This document shows positions 27,238-36,492 of a DNA stretch of 64,000 bases, one piece after another. The stretch spans positions 1 through 64,000 of the forward strand of contig NZ_JAKFZS010000012.1 of NCBI RefSeq assembly GCF_021654285.1, written 5' to 3'. A program made the position numbers and the translations under genes. The notes beneath the pieces are model-generated. The model searched no databases. It had not been told where the DNA came from and worked only from the letters and a program-made list of their open reading frames with translations. How positions within the stretch are numbered: position 1 is the first letter of the stretch; each line of letters begins with the position of its first letter. The DNA is from Pseudoalteromonas luteoviolacea. Lineage in GTDB: Bacteria; Pseudomonadota; Gammaproteobacteria; Enterobacterales; Alteromonadaceae.

Positions 27238-28109
27238 ACAACTTGTTCCTCAATACATGCAGCAATTGATTTGAAGTTAAAGTCTGCAAATAGTGTCGAG
27301 TTAATCATGCTGGTGTTTAGTGGACGCTTACCAGATGGATCTAATTCAGAGAATAAAATGGGCTCAATTTTATTCGCGTTTTTATCTAACGCCTTGGCCA
27401 TTAGATACGTTAACTCCAGTCGACTATATGGTTGTGGATTGCAAAAGTTATAAGTGCCCTGAGCTCTTTGTTTAACAATGAAATCAACAGCCTTAACAAT
27501 ATCTTCAATTGCTGTCGGATTAAATATTAAATCTGAAGCCGCTCTGACAGTCTCACCAGAGGTGAGCTGATTAGCGATATCATTTAGCAAGGTCCCATCA
27601 TTTGGCTTGTTCCCGATAATTTTTGCCAAACGAAGTACACAGGCAGCGCTATCTGTTATTGACATCAGCTGTGACTCTACTTTGCGCTTTTGAATACCAT
27701 ATTCAGATACAGCTGCATCATGGTTTCTGTCACAATAATTGCCTTGTGTTCCAGGAAAGACATTATCTGTCGAAATAAATACAATAGGGATTTTTTGGTC
27801 AAACAGAGATTTAATTAAGCGAATGGTTGCATGCACGTTAATATTGGCTGTTTTCTCGGGGGCAGCATTAATCTGGGCAATGTTTGTCAACGAAGCACAA
27901 ATTATAGCAACATAATTAAGGTTGTGATCGAGTTGCAGGTCATCTAATGATGATGTCTCTAAATCAAAGTGTTGTAAACCAGTAGCAGGGTGTTTGCCAT
28001 AGGTCCCTAATGTGTTGGGGTCTTGTTTAGAGAAATGCTGGAACAAGTGACCACCGAGTAGGCCACTTGCGCCAAACACTATCGGTGTTAATTGCTGAGT
28101 TTTTTCCAT
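27225..28109 (-). CDS. RmlD-like NAD(P)-dependent sugar reductase (SDR)
   Basis: The 294-aa extended SDR has GASGLLGGHLFQHF (about 14-27), a substrate-binding segment VFISTDNVFPGTQGNY, and catalytic Tyr-Lys in EYGIQKRKVES (about 140-150). It resembles dTDP-4-dehydrorhamnose reductases (RmlD). It would reduce a nucleotide-linked 4-keto sugar. It overlaps the Gfo/Idh gene upstream by 22 nt. Confidence 0.75.
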   Translation of the reverse strand: MEKTQQLTPIVFGASGLLGGHLFQHFSKQDPNTLGTYGKHPATGLQHFDLETSSLDDLQLDHNLNYVAIICASLTNIAQINAAPEKTANINVHATIRLIKSLFDQKIPIVFISTDNVFPGTQGNYCDRNHDAAVSEYGIQKRKVESQLMSITDSAACVLRLAKIIGNKPNDGTLLNDIANQLTSGETVRAASDLIFNPTAIEDIVKAVDFIVKQRAQGTYNFCNPQPYSRLELTYLMAKALDKNANKIEPILFSELDPSGKRPLNTSMINSTLFADFNFKSIAACIEEQVVWQR

Positions 28110-29149
28110 ATTGCCTCTGCTAACTGAATATCGGTCAAAGCTTGTTGCGCACTTATTGTACTGTCAGTGTTTTTGTTTTTAACATCCTTAATAAATGCAT
28201 TTGCTTGATTTTTAAATGACCAAGACCACTCTACTTGGAAGTGAGTATTTTCAGATACTTCACCATGCTTGCGTAGCTCTATATGAGCTGGCACATTACG
28301 TAACAGTGCAGGAGGTAAGGTAATGATGAGCTGGCCTAGTTCGAAGATGAAAGTACATTTCTCTTGCCAGTCTTTTTGATTTACTTCGCCAGTTTCTAAT
28401 ACGATGAGCTGTGATTCGGTGCGCATTACACATGTATGTGCCAACGGGGATAAATAGTTGAAGTACTCAACGCGTGGTGTTGTATTTAAAAAATGACGGA
28501 TTAAGTTTAGCAAATGCGAATGCACGTTAACATAACGAGCAAATAACGATTTGTGTTCATCCCTTAGCCAGTCAGGAGCAAACAATGCTTCATCTTGCAT
28601 TTGGGGTCGTTGTTCTTGGCCGTGGATATAACCTGCTGCTTTACAATAGCTGTCGCCCATATAGCATTGTGCACTGACTTGTAGCAAGTTACCCAACGAC
28701 TTGTTCGCCATCACTTGATCAAATAACTGTTTTGCTTTGATGACTCCAAGATCATGTCGTTTCATATAGCCAACACAGTACACTAAGTTTTTTTGTGCCG
28801 CCAGTTCAACCAACTCTGCGGCAATTAAACTGTTACCTGCCATAGGTTTCTCACTGAATACATGCTTACCTGCAAGTAAACAGTCTCTTACTACATCCGC
28901 AGTATGAACACGAGCTGTTACAATGACAATTGCATCAATATCTGCATTGTCTAAAAGCTCTTTATGGGACTCATAGCGTTGTTTGATAGCAAACTTATCG
29001 GCTACTTCCTCACGCAGTACGGGGCGTAAATCAGCAATCGCTTTTAGTTCACACTCTTCAAGTTGTGCATAATTCTCGATATGTGCAACTTGGCCAATAA
29101 AGCCAGCACCGACAAAGCCAAGTTTTATTTTAGGCGATAAATTCTGCAT
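28088..29149 (-). CDS. Gfo/Idh/MocA family sugar dehydrogenase
   Basis: The 353-aa product has an N-terminal Rossmann fold (LGFVGAGFIGQVAHIENYAQ, residues 10-29) and the family EKP motif in FSEKPMAGNS (about 100). It is an NAD(P)-dependent oxidoreductase of sugars or sugar nucleotides. It overlaps the C-methyltransferase gene by 20 nt and the RmlD-like gene by 22 nt, so the three are probably translationally coupled. Confidence 0.78.
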   Translation of the reverse strand: MQNLSPKIKLGFVGAGFIGQVAHIENYAQLEECELKAIADLRPVLREEVADKFAIKQRYESHKELLDNADIDAIVIVTARVHTADVVRDCLLAGKHVFSEKPMAGNSLIAAELVELAAQKNLVYCVGYMKRHDLGVIKAKQLFDQVMANKSLGNLLQVSAQCYMGDSYCKAAGYIHGQEQRPQMQDEALFAPDWLRDEHKSLFARYVNVHSHLLNLIRHFLNTTPRVEYFNYLSPLAHTCVMRTESQLIVLETGEVNQKDWQEKCTFIFELGQLIITLPPALLRNVPAHIELRKHGEVSENTHFQVEWSWSFKNQANAFIKDVKNKNTDSTISAQQALTDIQLAEAIWKKLSN

Positions 29150-30419
29150 AGTTCTCTTTGGTAATTACTTGCACTTTTGGCGTTAATGTTAAAAATTTTC
29201 CGCCACTTTCAAGGTAGTCAATATGTTTTTTGACGATTGCTTTAGCATGTATCCAAGCTAAAATTACGACTAAATTGGGCTGTGTTTCACTGAGTTCAGA
29301 GGTTGCTTTAACTAAAATATGATCGCCTGGTGTATATTTGCCAATTTTCTGAGGGTGATCATCGTAAATTTCACTAATTTGGCTACCTAGCTCAAATTGT
29401 GTTACAAGCATTGGACCGCTGCGTGCGGCCCCATAACCGGCAATTACACCATTATTAGCTAAGGCCGAGCCTGCTATTGCTTTTACTTCTTGTTTCATAG
29501 CATTTAGTCTTTCGACGAACGAGTTCATTGATTCCATGGAGTGAAGGTTGGCAGATTCTTCATTCGCTATCATTGCTGCAACTGATGGCTGTGCTTGTCT
29601 TAGCGCCCCTTTATGCTGAGCAAATCCGATGATAGAACCACCTTGAATAGAAACATGCTCAACATGAATCACTTCAAGTCCCTCAGCGGCCAAAAATTTG
29701 ACTAGTGGCTGTAGTGAATGATTACACAGGTGTTCATGGAAGATGGTACCAATCAGCATTTTATCTATTATGTCTTTCAAATAGGACACTTCAAAAACAA
29801 AGAGTCCATCTTTACTCAACACTTTAGTAATGCCCTTAAGTAGGTCAATCATTTCATCTGCATGTGCAAACACATTAAATGCCGTCACCAAATCGGCTGT
29901 ACCATATTGCTCGCTAATGAACGTACCTTTTTCTTCCGTCATTAGATCGGCAATTGTCTCTACACCTTCACGGGTCGCTTTTTCTGCGATAGCCGTGGCG
30001 GGATCAATACCTAAAACTTTGAAGCCTTTTTGTTTAAAACACTTTAAAAAAGTGCCATCGTTACTTCCCACATCAATGGCGAATTGCTTATCAAACGGAC
30101 CATATAGATCCAGTATCATTTCAGACACCTCTTTGAAGTGATCGACAATGCCTTTTGTTTGCCCAGAATGGTAGGTGTAGTCAGCCCACAAATAAGTTGG
30201 GTCAACAACATCGAGGATTTGGACATGGCCACAATCGTTGCAAATATATAGATCAACAGGTAAAGCTGGTGCTCGAGGGCTGCTAGGATCAGAAACATAT
30301 TTTTCAGCTAAAGGCGTAGCGGCAAAAGGAATTGCCACGGGCACATTTTCGCTTAAGCATAGTCTACAGTTCTCTCGTTTTGTCGTTAATTGATGTTGTT
30401 CTGCTTTCATATCATTCAC
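29130..30419 (-). CDS. Sugar C-methyltransferase (TylCIII/NovU type)
   Basis: The 429-aa product has the three-part layout of sugar C-methyltransferases. The zinc-binding N-terminus has CRLC (18-21) and CNDCG (about 58-62). A SAM-binding region has AIDVGSNDGTFLKCFKQKGF (about 114-133). The C-terminal domain has VIAGYGAARSGPML (about 325-338). In known pathways such enzymes methylate C-3 or C-5 of a nucleotide-4-keto sugar, giving branched sugars. The start is GTG 30419 or ATG 30410, directly after the DegT stop. Confidence 0.82.
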   Translation of the reverse strand: MNDMKAEQHQLTTKRENCRLCLSENVPVAIPFAATPLAEKYVSDPSSPRAPALPVDLYICNDCGHVQILDVVDPTYLWADYTYHSGQTKGIVDHFKEVSEMILDLYGPFDKQFAIDVGSNDGTFLKCFKQKGFKVLGIDPATAIAEKATREGVETIADLMTEEKGTFISEQYGTADLVTAFNVFAHADEMIDLLKGITKVLSKDGLFVFEVSYLKDIIDKMLIGTIFHEHLCNHSLQPLVKFLAAEGLEVIHVEHVSIQGGSIIGFAQHKGALRQAQPSVAAMIANEESANLHSMESMNSFVERLNAMKQEVKAIAGSALANNGVIAGYGAARSGPMLVTQFELGSQISEIYDDHPQKIGKYTPGDHILVKATSELSETQPNLVVILAWIHAKAIVKKHIDYLESGGKFLTLTPKVQVITKENYAEFIA

Positions 30420-31640
30420 TTAAGATGTAAAAGTTGTAAAGTATTGATCTACTTTCAAAATAGCTTCGACGATAGCATTCACATGTGATTCGTCATAGTT
30501 TTCGTTAACATAAAGGTTAAAAGAACGGTCACGGGCACTGGTTGCATTGGGTGTCTCAGTAGGCGTGTTGAAATATTCATGTGACCAATTCCAATCAGAG
30601 ATCAAAAATTTATAATTCGGGTTCATTGGTACTCCTTCTGCTATGAGGGCTTGGCAGTACTCATCCTTTCTCTGAGCAATTTTTTCAACATCGAGTAAAA
30701 CCTGAATGTAAAAAACTGACGGGGTACCATGCCACGGTGCTATGCTGCATACTTGTGACTGTTCATTTAAGCGCGCTTGGATTGCTTCCATAAAGGCATT
30801 TCTTTTAGCAATGGTCTGCGGCAAACGTTTTAAAGATGAGAGTGCGACAGCACAACTAAAGTCATTGGTGTTCCAGTTGAGCGCAGGGAACAAGTGTTGA
30901 GATGGGTCTCGTTCTATATAGTCTTCAGACCATAAAGGTTTACCGCGATCAGAGTGGGCAAGTACCTTTTGATACAGAGTTTCGTCTTTACAGAATACCA
31001 ATCCACCACTGCCAGGAGCGGCTATATTTTTACGATACATTGTTGAGGTTGCCATGATATCACCATAGCTACCGACGAGTTTCTCATTCAGGCTTGCCCC
31101 TGGTGCTTGAGCACAATCCTCGAGCACTTTAATCCCTCTTTTTTTGGCCTCTCTGGCAATAACGTCGACGTCCGTTGGTAGACCTGCGCAGTGCACTAAC
31201 ATGATACAGCTGGTTCTGTCGGTAATTTTTTTCTCAATTTGCTGCCAGCTTGTATTGAAGCTGTTCGGCTCTGAATCAGCAACGACAGGGACCATTTGTT
31301 GCATGATAATAGAACTCAGCGGGCCCGCATCGGTTACTGGTGATATTATTACTTCGCTGCCTTTTGGCAGTTCCAATGCGGCTAGTGCAACGTAAACTGA
31401 AGCAGTACCAGTAGCGACAGCAACTGTATACCCTCCGCCCATATAATCAGAAAATGAAGCGCAGAGTTGTTGCTCAAACGGGCCCCTATAACATGGGTCT
31501 TCCCCTTTTTCTCGATAAAAATCTAATACCTCAAGAATTGCTTTTTCTTCATTTTTACCAAATGCTTTTCGTGGAGGAAAGCTTGATTCAATTATAGGAG
31601 TTCCACCATATAATGCTAAGGTGCTTTTTGCTGTACTCAT
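30420..31640 (-). CDS. DegT/DnrJ/EryC1/StrS sugar aminotransferase
   Basis: The 406-aa PLP enzyme belongs to the sugar aminotransferase family. It has TGTASVYVALAALELP (about 83-98), LEDCAQAPGAS (about 187) and the PLP-lysine segment MYRKNIAAPGSGGLVFC (Lys near 205). It converts a keto sugar nucleotide to an amino sugar. It overlaps the Gfo/Idh gene upstream by 4 nt. With the C-methyltransferase and reductases it suggests a methylated amino deoxy sugar (inference). Confidence 0.82.
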   Translation of the reverse strand: MSTAKSTLALYGGTPIIESSFPPRKAFGKNEEKAILEVLDFYREKGEDPCYRGPFEQQLCASFSDYMGGGYTVAVATGTASVYVALAALELPKGSEVIISPVTDAGPLSSIIMQQMVPVVADSEPNSFNTSWQQIEKKITDRTSCIMLVHCAGLPTDVDVIAREAKKRGIKVLEDCAQAPGASLNEKLVGSYGDIMATSTMYRKNIAAPGSGGLVFCKDETLYQKVLAHSDRGKPLWSEDYIERDPSQHLFPALNWNTNDFSCAVALSSLKRLPQTIAKRNAFMEAIQARLNEQSQVCSIAPWHGTPSVFYIQVLLDVEKIAQRKDEYCQALIAEGVPMNPNYKFLISDWNWSHEYFNTPTETPNATSARDRSFNLYVNENYDESHVNAIVEAILKVDQYFTTFTS

Positions 31641-32584
31641 AATTTAATAGGTTGCCCTTGTGCTAAGGATTTATCTGCTAGTTCAAGAATTTTAATAACT
31701 TCTATAGCACTAATAAAGTCCTGTAGATCAGTATCTTGATTATTTACCTTATCGGCAAAATGCAGCAAAGATTTAGTCAATGGGAGGCGAGTATCAATAT
31801 TTATTTTTTGCCCATTAATTGTTAATGGAACTTCAGCACGATCTTTAAACAGGTACTGATTTTGGTTTTGCTGAATGTGTAGCCATCGCGTTTTTTCGGG
31901 CATACCGTTACCAGCACAAATTTCTGCATGTGAGCCATCACTAAAACTCAGTTTTAATTTTACAACTTCTCTTTTTTCATCATCTTTTAGATCTTCTGGG
32001 ATCGGCAAGTAGTTTGCCTTAAGAGAAATTAGAGACCCAGAGATGATTGTCAGTGCTGCAGCTATGAAATGTGGGGAATACTCCCAAAGTGGTGTCATTA
32101 CAGCATGGTGTGGGTATGCTGCGCCAATAGCCCCTTTGATGTGAATATTACTATTATCTAAGCGAGATTGAATTTCGTTAACAGCAGGGTTGTATAAGTC
32201 GATATGATTGACTTGAATGATACTGTTATGCTGTTTCGCTAAGTCTAGTAATTGTTGAGCAATGTTATGGCTCATCGCCAAAGGCTTCTCAATAAACAGC
32301 GGGATCCCCAATGGTAAGACATCTTTCGCGAGAGAAAAGTTAATATCAGGCGGAAGCGCAGCCACAATACAGTCAAACTCGTTTCTATGTTCTAGTAAGG
32401 TCGACCAACTTTTAAATACAGTCAACTCATTCTCGTATTTTACTCTAACCGCAGGGTTACTTGTGACAATATGAGTAAGGCGAACGTTAGGCATTTCTTC
32501 GCGTATTGTTCTAACGACGTTCTTTCCCCATCGGCCTACACCAACTACTGCAATTTTTAATGTATCTTTACTTTTTAAATGCAT
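31637..32584 (-). CDS. Gfo/Idh/MocA family oxidoreductase
   Basis: The 315-aa product opens IAVVGVGRWGKNVVRTIREE (Rossmann) and has the EKP motif in LFIEKPLAMSHN (about 94-105), followed by IIQVNHIDLYNPAV. The family oxidises or reduces sugars with NAD(P). The second such enzyme in this minus-strand run, it is shorter than the first. It overlaps the WbuC-like gene by 17 nt. Confidence 0.76.
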   Translation of the reverse strand: MHLKSKDTLKIAVVGVGRWGKNVVRTIREEMPNVRLTHIVTSNPAVRVKYENELTVFKSWSTLLEHRNEFDCIVAALPPDINFSLAKDVLPLGIPLFIEKPLAMSHNIAQQLLDLAKQHNSIIQVNHIDLYNPAVNEIQSRLDNSNIHIKGAIGAAYPHHAVMTPLWEYSPHFIAAALTIISGSLISLKANYLPIPEDLKDDEKREVVKLKLSFSDGSHAEICAGNGMPEKTRWLHIQQNQNQYLFKDRAEVPLTINGQKINIDTRLPLTKSLLHFADKVNNQDTDLQDFISAIEVIKILELADKSLAQGQPIKL

Positions 32585-33083
32585 TCAAGTTCTCGACAAA
32601 TTTTTTGATGGCTTGGTCATCTGAGCTATCAGGTGCAAAAGGCGCCACTTGGCTGGTATGTTCAGGGAGCCAAGGGCCGCTGAGCACTTCATGATATAAA
32701 ACGTATTCTGTTCTTGGCACCACAGTATGGTATATGGGTGTCGTAACTTTATGGAAAAAGCTATTTTCTTCAGTAGAGGAATGGCTTAAAGCAGACAATG
32801 CGCTACAACCAATAACACTTCCCTCGTCATTAAAAGTGTAAACATCCATTGCGCCTTCAATCATATGATACGATTCTATAACACCTTCTGGGTGGCGATG
32901 TGGTGCAAAGTAATTATCCCCGTATAGACAAATAATCATTTCTTGAATCGCAGCTTCGTGATCTTTGTGTAGACAAAATCTAAACCGCCCAATTTCAGAA
33001 TTTTTTGCGAGCTGTTTCAATTCACAAAGGTGTTGCGAAGAAAGTTGTATTATTGGCTCATCAATTTGTTTTGCGTTAATCAT
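32568..33083 (-). CDS. WbuC-family cupin protein
   Basis: The 171-aa product matches the WbuC cupin family found in O-antigen loci: GRFRFCLHKDHEAAIQEMII (about 31-50), PHRHPEG (metal-binding His pair, about 61-67) and ESYHMIEG. The exact function is not known; a metal-dependent role in sugar processing is assumed. It is the first gene of its sub-run, after a 200-nt gap. Confidence 0.75.
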   Translation of the reverse strand: MINAKQIDEPIIQLSSQHLCELKQLAKNSEIGRFRFCLHKDHEAAIQEMIICLYGDNYFAPHRHPEGVIESYHMIEGAMDVYTFNDEGSVIGCSALSALSHSSTEENSFFHKVTTPIYHTVVPRTEYVLYHEVLSGPWLPEHTSQVAPFAPDSSDDQAIKKFVENLNAFKK

Positions 33084-33283
33084 TTTATATCGTCTTTATC
33101 AAATGTACTCAGAGTACCAAAAATATTTCCTATTGAGTTTGATTAAGCACCTTACTTAACTTCAATTGTGACTTAAATTACTTTTAGATATCGGTAATGA
33201 TGTGTTTCTTATAGAACACGCTAAGCCAACATCACTTTTTGCCTTGTTGAATATAGTTAAGTGCTTATCGTGCGCCCTATGTT

Positions 33284-34057
33284 TTACATTTGATAAGAGT
33301 GATTACAGAAGGTTGCATGTGGTGACTTGTTAAATTCTTCATGCAATACCTGTGATAACTTTTCAACATTCACTAATGTGATATCACAGTCACCATATTG
33401 AGACATTTTAATACCACCGATATTGGCCAATTTCTTACCAAACTGATGAAAATCCCGAGTTCGTTTAGTGTGGCGCTTTAACGTATAAACATGGGTTTCG
33501 CCTGATTTACTTTTCAGTGAATAGGGCGTGTCGTCATCAACAAGAAAAGCATCAGGATTATAGATTTCCTCAAATAAGTGAATATAGGTGCAACTTTCCA
33601 GCGCAACCCCAATTAACAGAATAAAAGAAGAACTTTTCAAATCGGAGCTTTCGATAAGGCCATAGGGACTTCTTGTTGAGCAAGGGCCAGAGTCTAAATG
33701 ATGAGAATGGGTGAGGTATTGAGCATCAACACCTAGCGCTGCGACAGAGTGAGTAGGGTGCAGGCTACGGTGGGTCGCAAACTGTGTCCTAAATATCTCA
33801 GTGAGTACACCCGTATGAGAGGGCGTTGCCTTTTCATCAAAAGCACAGTTGTTTTTGTTAACTGTACGCCATGTCATGGTTGGCATTATCACGTTACCTT
33901 CGCAAAAGTAACGTGTTAGAAATTGGCACAATGACTCTGCTTGCACATCTTGCCTACTTAACTGTGTGAAGGCACTGTGAACCATTACAGTGCTTTGGCG
34001 GTTTACGCTCATAGGACGGAACAAGGCGTCTTCTAACCAATTATTAAATCTCATCAA
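33284..34057 (-). CDS. AAC(3)-like N-acetyltransferase
   Basis: The 257-aa product belongs to the aminoglycoside 3-N-acetyltransferase fold. It has MVHSAFTQLSRQDV (about 25-38), VIMPTMTWR, SHTGVLTEIFRT and HPTHSVAALG (about 101-110), all conserved. In sugar loci these proteins acetylate amino sugars with acetyl-CoA rather than confer resistance. It overlaps the next gene by 14 nt. Confidence 0.75.
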   Translation of the reverse strand: MMRFNNWLEDALFRPMSVNRQSTVMVHSAFTQLSRQDVQAESLCQFLTRYFCEGNVIMPTMTWRTVNKNNCAFDEKATPSHTGVLTEIFRTQFATHRSLHPTHSVAALGVDAQYLTHSHHLDSGPCSTRSPYGLIESSDLKSSSFILLIGVALESCTYIHLFEEIYNPDAFLVDDDTPYSLKSKSGETHVYTLKRHTKRTRDFHQFGKKLANIGGIKMSQYGDCDITLVNVEKLSQVLHEEFNKSPHATFCNHSYQM

Positions 34058-35327
34058 TTTGGCGCTCCAAAATTACACATTGCTGATTGAAATAAGAGCA
34101 AATAGATTCAGTGGTTTCTACATCATACGGTATTTGATGAGTACCATTTTGCGCGAAAAATTGTTCTTGACCTATTTTAAAGCCAGCTCTTTCTAGGGTT
34201 GCTTTTGATGTTGCAAAATGACTATCGTCAATTGGAGAATACCTTATAGAAGAGCAGTTTTTCAGGAAATAATAGGCAAAACTTGGGCCACCTGATGAGC
34301 TCAAATTTATATATGCCGAATTGTATAGTGCAATTCTTAAATGAAAACTAACAGAAGCCGCCGGTAGCTCTAAGGCAAGGTGTGAGAGTGGGCTGGGGCT
34401 TAAGCACTCGGATGTATCCCTGATTACAATGGGGAAATATTGTTCTTTGTCGAGTGTTTCAATAAACTCCAACCAAGGAGTAATAGGGGAGTTTCTCTCA
34501 GGGTGTGTCGTTGTATTACGAAGCGTTAGCGTAATTAGTTTTTTCCCAAAGGCTTCTTCACTCTGTAGTAATTTATCTACCATAACTTGGGCTGAATAAG
34601 GTACTGTCAGCTCGGGTAATGGTATTCCAGCATCATAGTATGTTTCTAATTTAAGCAAACCATATGCTTTTCCCGTCCCTTCAGACAATATTGAAGAAGG
34701 GAACACATGCTCTTTGGACCCAATGAAGTGATACAGTTCGTCTCGGTGAGTAATATCTGTTGTGCCAATATAGGAAGAGAAGCTTTCGAAAATTGGCCTG
34801 ACTATATTGGCAATGCGCCAGTTTATTTCACTCTGAGAGTAGTGTGCAGAGAATGAAAGCTTCTCCTTATTCACTTCAGGGGATAGTATATAAAAGTGAA
34901 TATGTTTTAGACCTAGCTTAACTCTGTGCGCTTCAGCTACTGCTGCAAAGCTCAATGCATCGAAGCATGGGAGATTTACACTAAGGTCATAAACGACATG
35001 CAATATTTGCTCTGGTTTATTGTCTTTCCTGATGGTGTCAATGCAGCGCATAACTTGGCTGTACGTAATATTATAAAATTCAATTTTGTCTAGCTCAAAG
35101 CCAGTCTCAACTAATGAATTGGCAATATCATCGACAAACATAGAACAAATAATGATTTTTTCAATACTTTGTTTTTCTTTACGTGCAAGTTCATTAAGGC
35201 TGTAAACACGTCTACCATTATAGTTTTCACCGCCATTTGTTGTCGCTAATAATGCGTTTGGATATTGCTTAAGTAGCAGATCGGTGACGCTATTTATGCC
35301 ATAGAGCACGATGTAAGATGTATTCAT
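34044..35327 (-). CDS. Unrecognised two-domain protein, possible glycosyltransferase-like C-terminal part
   Basis: The 427-aa product is not one I can place. The first 100 residues (YIVLYGINSVTDLLLKQYPN, then IIICSMFVDDIANSLVETGF) look like a Rossmann-type module also seen on three other island proteins. The C-terminal half has LRNTTTHPERNSPITPW (about 247-263) and INLSSSGGPSFAYYFLKN (about 343-360), reminiscent of GT-B-like nucleotide-sugar binding loops. It could be the missing second glycosyltransferase; this is conjecture. It lies 2 nt from an FkbM gene. Confidence 0.45.
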   Translation of the reverse strand: MNTSYIVLYGINSVTDLLLKQYPNALLATTNGGENYNGRRVYSLNELARKEKQSIEKIIICSMFVDDIANSLVETGFELDKIEFYNITYSQVMRCIDTIRKDNKPEQILHVVYDLSVNLPCFDALSFAAVAEAHRVKLGLKHIHFYILSPEVNKEKLSFSAHYSQSEINWRIANIVRPIFESFSSYIGTTDITHRDELYHFIGSKEHVFPSSILSEGTGKAYGLLKLETYYDAGIPLPELTVPYSAQVMVDKLLQSEEAFGKKLITLTLRNTTTHPERNSPITPWLEFIETLDKEQYFPIVIRDTSECLSPSPLSHLALELPAASVSFHLRIALYNSAYINLSSSGGPSFAYYFLKNCSSIRYSPIDDSHFATSKATLERAGFKIGQEQFFAQNGTHQIPYDVETTESICSYFNQQCVILERQIDEI

Positions 35328-35329
35328 GC

Positions 35330-36490
35330 TTAGATATGACCTTGTGATGATTTTGGCACTGCATAGAGTACGGTCTCAACAAGACCGCCATCATGTTGCC
35401 TTAAATAAAAGTCATACTTGTTAGGTGCAACACTTTCTATCTGAAATTGTAGAGAGTATAGATGCTCAGGCTGGTGGTAAGCTGATATAGCTAACAAAGG
35501 AGTATTTTTATTGATAATACCTCGTGCTCCTTCAATTGCCTGTGGTTCGAACGCCTCAATGTTCATTTTAATAAATGAGGGGGCAGCATTTTCTAATTCA
35601 GCATCTAGCGAAGTAATATCAATGCTCAGTTCACCTGACTCTGAAAATAGTGAAGCTCGTTCATTATTGGCGGAAAAATTTAACTTAGTAACTTTATCCC
35701 CAACACCCTTATTTATGCATTGTACTTGCTGGTAAGCTGACATGTTGTCTTTGAGACGATCAAATGTATTCGGATCTGGTTCAAATGCATAAACTTGTTT
35801 GACGGTATTTTTATAACGGCTTAAGTGTATAGCGACACTGTCTCCATCAAAAGAACCACAATCAACATAGCTATGTGCGAAAGGCGATAAATCAATATTG
35901 GTCGGAAGATATAGGTCCCAATCTATAAAATCTCCCATAACGGTGGGGTCGCCATTTAAGCGATAATCTAAGCACGATGCAAGCACACCAACAGACACGT
36001 CATCTGCAAGGTTAGACTTTAGAGTTTTTAAAGAAGATATATTATCTACTAGAGTTTCTAGCATATCTTTATGAAAAAAGTGCGGCTCAAAGCTTTCAGG
36101 GTATAAAGCTTGAAGGTGCATAAATGTGCTTACAGAGGCTGCTTTAAGCTCTTTGCACTTAATATAGACGCGGTAAGTACGGTGTGTGGCAAGAATAACG
36201 TGTCGATTGACGATATTTTCAGCGCAAAATTGCTTGATGTATTTGTCTGCGAGTACTTCAGTTCCTACTTTTTCTTCATTCATGTCAACAATGCGCACAT
36301 CAGACGCTTGAAGAGAATTAAAGATAGTGAGGAGTCTAACTCCTTCATCAGCAGCACCAACGATTGTGATGGGCTGATTTATTAAAGTATTGAGATCAAT
36401 ATGCTTACAGCGTTGAGAATCACGAAGCTGTTCAACGTCTTTACCTTCAATGACTTTAATTAATTTTTCTAGATAAGAAGTGTTGTCCAT
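35330..36490 (-). CDS. FkbM-family methyltransferase with N-terminal Rossmann-like module
   Basis: The C-terminal part (about 195-386) is an FkbM-type SAM methyltransferase: SYVDCGSFDGDSVAIHLSRY (motif I region), QVYAFEPDPNTFDRLKDNMS and FIKMNIEAFEPQAIEGARG. The first 130 residues hold a separate module (TIVGAADEGVRLLTIFNSLQ) of the kind shared with other proteins here. It probably O-methylates a sugar. It follows the radical SAM gene by 2 nt. Confidence 0.8.
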   Translation of the reverse strand: MDNTSYLEKLIKVIEGKDVEQLRDSQRCKHIDLNTLINQPITIVGAADEGVRLLTIFNSLQASDVRIVDMNEEKVGTEVLADKYIKQFCAENIVNRHVILATHRTYRVYIKCKELKAASVSTFMHLQALYPESFEPHFFHKDMLETLVDNISSLKTLKSNLADDVSVGVLASCLDYRLNGDPTVMGDFIDWDLYLPTNIDLSPFAHSYVDCGSFDGDSVAIHLSRYKNTVKQVYAFEPDPNTFDRLKDNMSAYQQVQCINKGVGDKVTKLNFSANNERASLFSESGELSIDITSLDAELENAAPSFIKMNIEAFEPQAIEGARGIINKNTPLLAISAYHQPEHLYSLQFQIESVAPNKYDFYLRQHDGGLVETVLYAVPKSSQGHI

Positions 36491-36492
36491 AT

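Noticed and set aside
33084..33283. 200-nt gap in the minus-strand run searched for a small gene or RNA
   Set aside because: No frame with a ribosome site, no hairpin with a T-run and no recognised RNA was seen.
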